A stretch of DNA of 64,000 nucleotides from Pseudoduganella dura. GTDB taxonomy: Bacteria > Pseudomonadota > Gammaproteobacteria > Burkholderiales > Burkholderiaceae_D. Of this stretch, positions 61,028 through 64,000 are shown piece after piece. The stretch lies in NCBI RefSeq assembly GCF_009727155.1, contig NZ_WNWM01000002.1:3100001-3164000 (forward strand), read 5' to 3'. A program made the position numbers and the translations under genes. Under the pieces are notes generated by a model. That model had not been told where the DNA came from. It worked only from the letters and a program-made list of their open reading frames with translations, and made no database searches. Each line of letters begins with the position of its first letter. Positions within the stretch are counted from its first letter, which is position 1.

Positions 61028-61546
61028 ATGGCAACCGCCGACGAAGCAGCCCTCACCATCCGCCGCGTATTCGACGCGCCGCGCGACCTGGTGTTCGCGA
61101 CGATGACCGACCCCGATCACTTGAAGCACTGGTGGGGGCCGAAGGAATGCACGATCACGGTGGCGCGCGCGGAAGTGCGCCCCGGCGGCGTGTTCCACTA
61201 CTGCATGCACCCGCGCGGCGGCATGGCCGGCATGGAAATGTGGGGCCGCTTCGATTTCAAGGAGATCGAGCCGCCGCACCGCGTGGTGTTCGTCAACGGC
61301 TTCGCGGACGAGCAGGGCAACCGCATCGCGCTGATACCGGGATGGCCGCTGGAAGTACTGAACACGGTCACGCTGGAGGAAGACGGCGGCAAGACGGTCT
61401 TCGCGCTGCATTCGGTGCCCGTCGACGCCAGCGCCGCGGAAAGCGCCACGTTCCTGGCGGCCCATGCGTCGATGCAGGGCGGTTTCGGCGGCATGTACGA
61501 CGTCTACGAGCAATACCTGAAGACGCTCGACAGCGGCGGCGCGTAG
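61028..61546 (+). CDS. SRPBCC/AHSA1-family protein
   Basis: A 172-residue START-like protein with the AHSA1 pattern: TIRRVFDAPRDLVFATMTDPDHLKHWWGPKECT, then alternating strands (FRPGGVFHYCM-like, GRFDFKEIEPPHRVVFVNGF) and a C-terminal helix ending YDVYEQYLKTLDSG. CATGGAGAACAAGC precedes ATG 61028. The fold binds hydrophobic ligands; here the role is unknown. It is convergent with an SDR with only 3 nt between stops. Confidence 0.85.
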   Translation: MATADEAALTIRRVFDAPRDLVFATMTDPDHLKHWWGPKECTITVARAEVRPGGVFHYCMHPRGGMAGMEMWGRFDFKEIEPPHRVVFVNGFADEQGNRIALIPGWPLEVLNTVTLEEDGGKTVFALHSVPVDASAAESATFLAAHASMQGGFGGMYDVYEQYLKTLDSGGA

Positions 61547-61549
61547 CCC

Positions 61550-62545
61550 TCAGTCGCCGAGGCGCGCCGCGTTTTCCCGCGCCATGCGCTGGCGGTGGCC
61601 ATCCTCGACGCCGGTGCCTTCCGGCATCGCCCTGTGCAGCGAGCCGTGCGTGAGCATTGCCGGCGGCGCGGTCTTGAACTGGTAGTAGTGCATCACGTTG
61701 CCCGCCAGGCGTTCCGCCAGGCCGGGCGACAGCCGCGCACCCGCATACGCGGCCTTGGCCTTCCACCCCACGGCCAGCTCTTCCCGGGGGTGCACGGATA
61801 CCCAAACGATCGCATCCACCACCTTGCCCGGTTCGTCCATCAGTGGCATGCGCGGCGTGCCGCCACTGTAGTTGGCGGCGTGCGTGAAGAACGGCGTATC
61901 GGCCGCCCACGGCAGCACGGTGGCCACCTTGATGCTGGCGGCACCGGTCAGCCGCAATTCCTCGTTCAGTGCGCGCCCCAGCGCCAACGTGGCCGCCTTG
62001 GTCACCGAATACGAGGCGTGGAACGCCTGCGGAATCATGCTCTCGACGGAACCCATGTTGACCAGCGTGCCCGCGCCCTGCTTGCGGAACTGCCGCAGCG
62101 CCACGTGGCTGCCGTACATCAGGCCTTTCAGGTTGACGTCCACCACGCGGGCGTGATCCTCGACGGGAACCGTGTCGAATACGCCGATGGCGCCGACCGC
62201 CGCGTTGTTGATCCACACGTCGACGCGGCCAAACCGCGCCACGGCCGCATCGAGCAGGCGCTGAACGTCTTCCTGGCGGCTGACGTCCGTCGTCACCACC
62301 AGGGCATTGCCGCCTTTCGCCGTCGCCTCGGCCGCCACGGCGTCCAGCGCATCGGTGCGGCGCGCGGCGAGCACCACGTTGGCGCGCATCGCCGCCAGTT
62401 CCAGCGCGACACCCTTGCCGAAACCGCTGGAGGCGCCGGTGATCACGTAGGTCTTGCCCGCCACGGCGGCGCGTTCGTCGGCGGACAGCGCGGCGGCGCG
62501 GCCGGCCGGCTGCGCCACCGGCGGCGGCAGGATCGAAAACTTCAT
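61550..62545 (-). CDS. Extended-length short-chain dehydrogenase/reductase
   Basis: A 331-residue SDR, about 80 residues longer than usual because of an N-terminal extension (FSILPPPVAQPAGRAAALSADERAAVAGK) and a C-terminal tail. VITGASSGFGKGVALELAAM is the cofactor loop, INNAAVGA the middle motif, MGSVES carries Ser and YSVTKAAT the Tyr-Lys pair. ATG 62545 follows ATGGGAGAACAC. Such versions occur in the DltE/YciK-like group. It is convergent with the SRPBCC gene. Confidence 0.85.
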   Translation of the reverse strand: MKFSILPPPVAQPAGRAAALSADERAAVAGKTYVITGASSGFGKGVALELAAMRANVVLAARRTDALDAVAAEATAKGGNALVVTTDVSRQEDVQRLLDAAVARFGRVDVWINNAAVGAIGVFDTVPVEDHARVVDVNLKGLMYGSHVALRQFRKQGAGTLVNMGSVESMIPQAFHASYSVTKAATLALGRALNEELRLTGAASIKVATVLPWAADTPFFTHAANYSGGTPRMPLMDEPGKVVDAIVWVSVHPREELAVGWKAKAAYAGARLSPGLAERLAGNVMHYYQFKTAPPAMLTHGSLHRAMPEGTGVEDGHRQRMARENAARLGD

Positions 62546-62638
62546 GTGTTCTCCCATTGAGGTCGCTCATGATAGGGAGACAGGCCGCGGTGGCCCCGCA
62601 CGATACTGACCGGCACTAACGCAGTCGGCAAAGACTGC

Positions 62639-63538
62639 TCAGCGGTTCGTCAGCGTTACCCCCGCCGCCACCAGCACGCCGCCCGCCACCATCGATGCCA
62701 GCACCTGCTCGCCCAGCAGCAGCGAAGCAAGCGCGATGCCGAACACGGGAACGAGGTTGTTGAACACGGCGGTGCGCGAGGCGCCGATCGCCTTCACGCC
62801 TTCGTAGTACCAGACAAAGCCGAGCACCGTGCCGAACGCGCCCAGGTAGCACAGGCTGGCCCATACCTGCCAGCCGATGGCGCTCCACTGCAGCGCCGCC
62901 AGGTCGCGCCCGGCGCCGACCAGCAGGAACAGCAGGCCCCACAGCGCCGCATAGGTGGTGGCGGCCACCGGCGTCAGGCCCTTCAGGGCGGCGCGGCCCA
63001 CCAGCGTGTAGGCGGCCCAGCTGCTGATCGCGCACAGCATCAGCAGTTCGCCCTTGCCCAGCGACTGGCCGATGTCGTGCAGTGCCGCCACCGGATCGCC
63101 GCGCGTGATGACGATCGCCGCGCCTGCGAACGCCAGGGCGATGCCGGCCCATTTCACGGCATGCAGCCGCTCGCGCAGCAACGCCGCCGCGGCCAGCGCG
63201 GTGACGACCGGATTGAGCGCGATGAACAGCGCCGCGCGACCGGCCGGCATCGAACCCAGCGCGCCGAAGAAGCACAGGTTGTACAGGAAGATGCCGGTCA
63301 GGCCGAGCGCCGCGGTGGCCGCCACCTGCCTGCCCGACAGGCGCGGCAGGCCGCCTTCCTTCCTCCACGCCACCAGCAGCAGCAATACCGCGGCCACGGC
63401 GAACCGCAATGCGGCGGCGGTCATCGCCGGCAGCGCATGCGCGACGATGCGGCCGGCGATGAACGTGCCGCCCCAGAACACGGTGACCAGTACCAGCTTG
63501 CCGTACACGAGGTTGTTGTTGACGGGATCGTTGTTCAT
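62639..63538 (-). CDS. EamA-family (DMT) transporter
   Basis: A 299-residue protein with ten hydrophobic helices in two EamA halves. VFWGGTFIAGRIVAHALPAMTAAALRFAVAA opens the first; LFIALNPVVTALAAALLLRE closes it, and VGRAALKGLTPVAATTYAALWGL opens the second. GLLLGEQVLASMVAGGVLVAAGVTLTNR ends the protein. Members export amino acids or other metabolites. The start at 63538 is chosen close to the first helix; ATG 63574 is in frame too. It is divergent to a LysR-family gene that probably regulates it. Confidence 0.86.
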   Translation of the reverse strand: MNNDPVNNNLVYGKLVLVTVFWGGTFIAGRIVAHALPAMTAAALRFAVAAVLLLLVAWRKEGGLPRLSGRQVAATAALGLTGIFLYNLCFFGALGSMPAGRAALFIALNPVVTALAAAALLRERLHAVKWAGIALAFAGAAIVITRGDPVAALHDIGQSLGKGELLMLCAISSWAAYTLVGRAALKGLTPVAATTYAALWGLLFLLVGAGRDLAALQWSAIGWQVWASLCYLGAFGTVLGFVWYYEGVKAIGASRTAVFNNLVPVFGIALASLLLGEQVLASMVAGGVLVAAGVTLTNR

Positions 63539-63600
63539 GTTGTGCTTGCATCCAGGGTTGCGGAAGCCATACATTATTGCTTATCCAAACTCATAGGCAA

Positions 63601-63616
63601 ATGAGCGAAAGCTCAT
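63601..63616. promoter_or_regulatory. Hairpin ATGAGC-GAAA-GCTCAT in the LysR/EamA divergent region
   Basis: A 6-bp stem with a GAAA tetraloop sits just before the LysR start. Immediately to its left, ATTGCTTAT and ATAGGCAAAT (about 63574-63602) form an imperfect dyad of the kind LysR regulators bind in shared promoters. Confidence 0.4.
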
Positions 63617-63629
63617 GAGAGAAATCGTC

Positions 63630-64000
63630 ATGACCTTCACCCAGCTGGAAATCTTCGTGATGGTGGCCGAGATGCGCGGCTTCACGTCCGCCGCGCTGCG
63701 CCTCGGCATCAGCCAGTCGGCCGTGTCGCATGCGATCCGTTCGCTCGAACAGGAGCTGGACGTGCAGCTGGTCGAGCGCCAGCAGGCCGCCGTCGAGGTG
63801 ACGGACCTGGGCCGCCGCCTGCTGCTGCGCGCCCGCGAGATCCTCGGCCTGCAGGAAGCGATGCGGCAGGATGCGGCCGTCACGCGCGGCCTGAACCAGG
63901 GGCTGATCCGCATCGGCTCGTTCGGCCCCACGTCGTCGCTGAAGCTGCTGCCGGCGATCCTGAAGGCATTTCGTGCGCGCTATCCCGGCATCGAGGTGCA
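63630..64000 (+). CDS. LysR-family transcriptional regulator, 3' end outside window
   Basis: The first 123 codons of a LysR regulator are present and the frame is open to the window edge. MTFTQLEIFVMVAEMRGFTSAALRLGISQSAVSHAIRSLEQELDVQLVERQQAAVEVTDLGRRLLLRAREIL is the N-terminal winged helix-turn-helix and linker helix; the start of the effector domain follows (LIRIGSFGPTSSLKLLPAIL). ATG 63630 follows GAGAGAAATCGTC; ATG 63615 is in frame and possible. It is divergent to the EamA transporter, its likely target. Confidence 0.85.
   Translation, partial: MTFTQLEIFVMVAEMRGFTSAALRLGISQSAVSHAIRSLEQELDVQLVERQQAAVEVTDLGRRLLLRAREILGLQEAMRQDAAVTRGLNQGLIRIGSFGPTSSLKLLPAILKAFRARYPGIEV

Overview
The window looks like a chromosomal segment of a high-GC, free-living betaproteobacterium. 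I would place it in the Oxalobacteraceae, near Massilia, Duganella or Pseudoduganella. The reasons are the very high third-position GC, the monomeric NADP isocitrate dehydrogenase, a PEP-CTERM exported protein, several TonB-dependent receptors, a GH43 arabinanase-like enzyme, and short palindromic elements between genes. No rRNA, tRNA, CRISPR array, prophage or intact insertion sequence was seen. The assignment rests on family recognition by eye, with no database search.

Layout. 1-11.4 kb: the end of an OprO/P-type porin, then a long + strand transport operon. It holds two near-duplicate substrate-binding proteins, four permeases in an A-B-A-B pattern, one ATPase, a nitroreductase-type flavoprotein, an MFS transporter and a third binding protein. 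11.6-19.9 kb: a ScyD/ScyE-like protein, a class V aminotransferase, DsbD with a redoxin, and icd with a clear terminator. 20-29 kb: a PEP-CTERM protein, a GH43-ricin arabinanase, acylphosphatase, and a czcICBA-like metal efflux operon. 29-39.8 kb: a DUF1993 protein, an Lnt-like acyltransferase coupled to an AraC/GyrI regulator, an AraC-SDR pair, a siderophore receptor with a Fur box, a two-component system and a CE1-like esterase. 39.8-49.8 kb: a MITE-like element, an outer-membrane barrel, LysR/DinB opposite SDR/NTF2, an XRE-cupin regulator, a class V PLP enzyme, an RsbQ hydrolase paired with a PAS hybrid kinase, and a persulfide dioxygenase-rhodanese fusion.

49.9-61 kb is the most distinctive locus. 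A LacI regulator, a polysaccharide deacetylase-like protein and a large TonB receptor are tied together by two LacI-type operators. They are followed by halogenase, SapC, JmjC/cupin, halogenase, and a small protein with a TonB-like C-terminus. Two flavin-dependent halogenases beside a LacI-controlled receptor suggest a nutrient-uptake role more than a classical antibiotic cluster. The window closes with an SRPBCC protein, an SDR, an EamA transporter and the start of a divergent LysR regulator.

A recurring oddity is that many intergenic gaps hold their own short degenerate tandem repeat with units of 11 to 22 bp. Several of these begin at, or include, the stop codon of the upstream gene. Separate palindromic elements at 17.3, 20.0, 22.9, 39.8 and 60.3 kb look like REP- or MITE-type sequences without their transposase.
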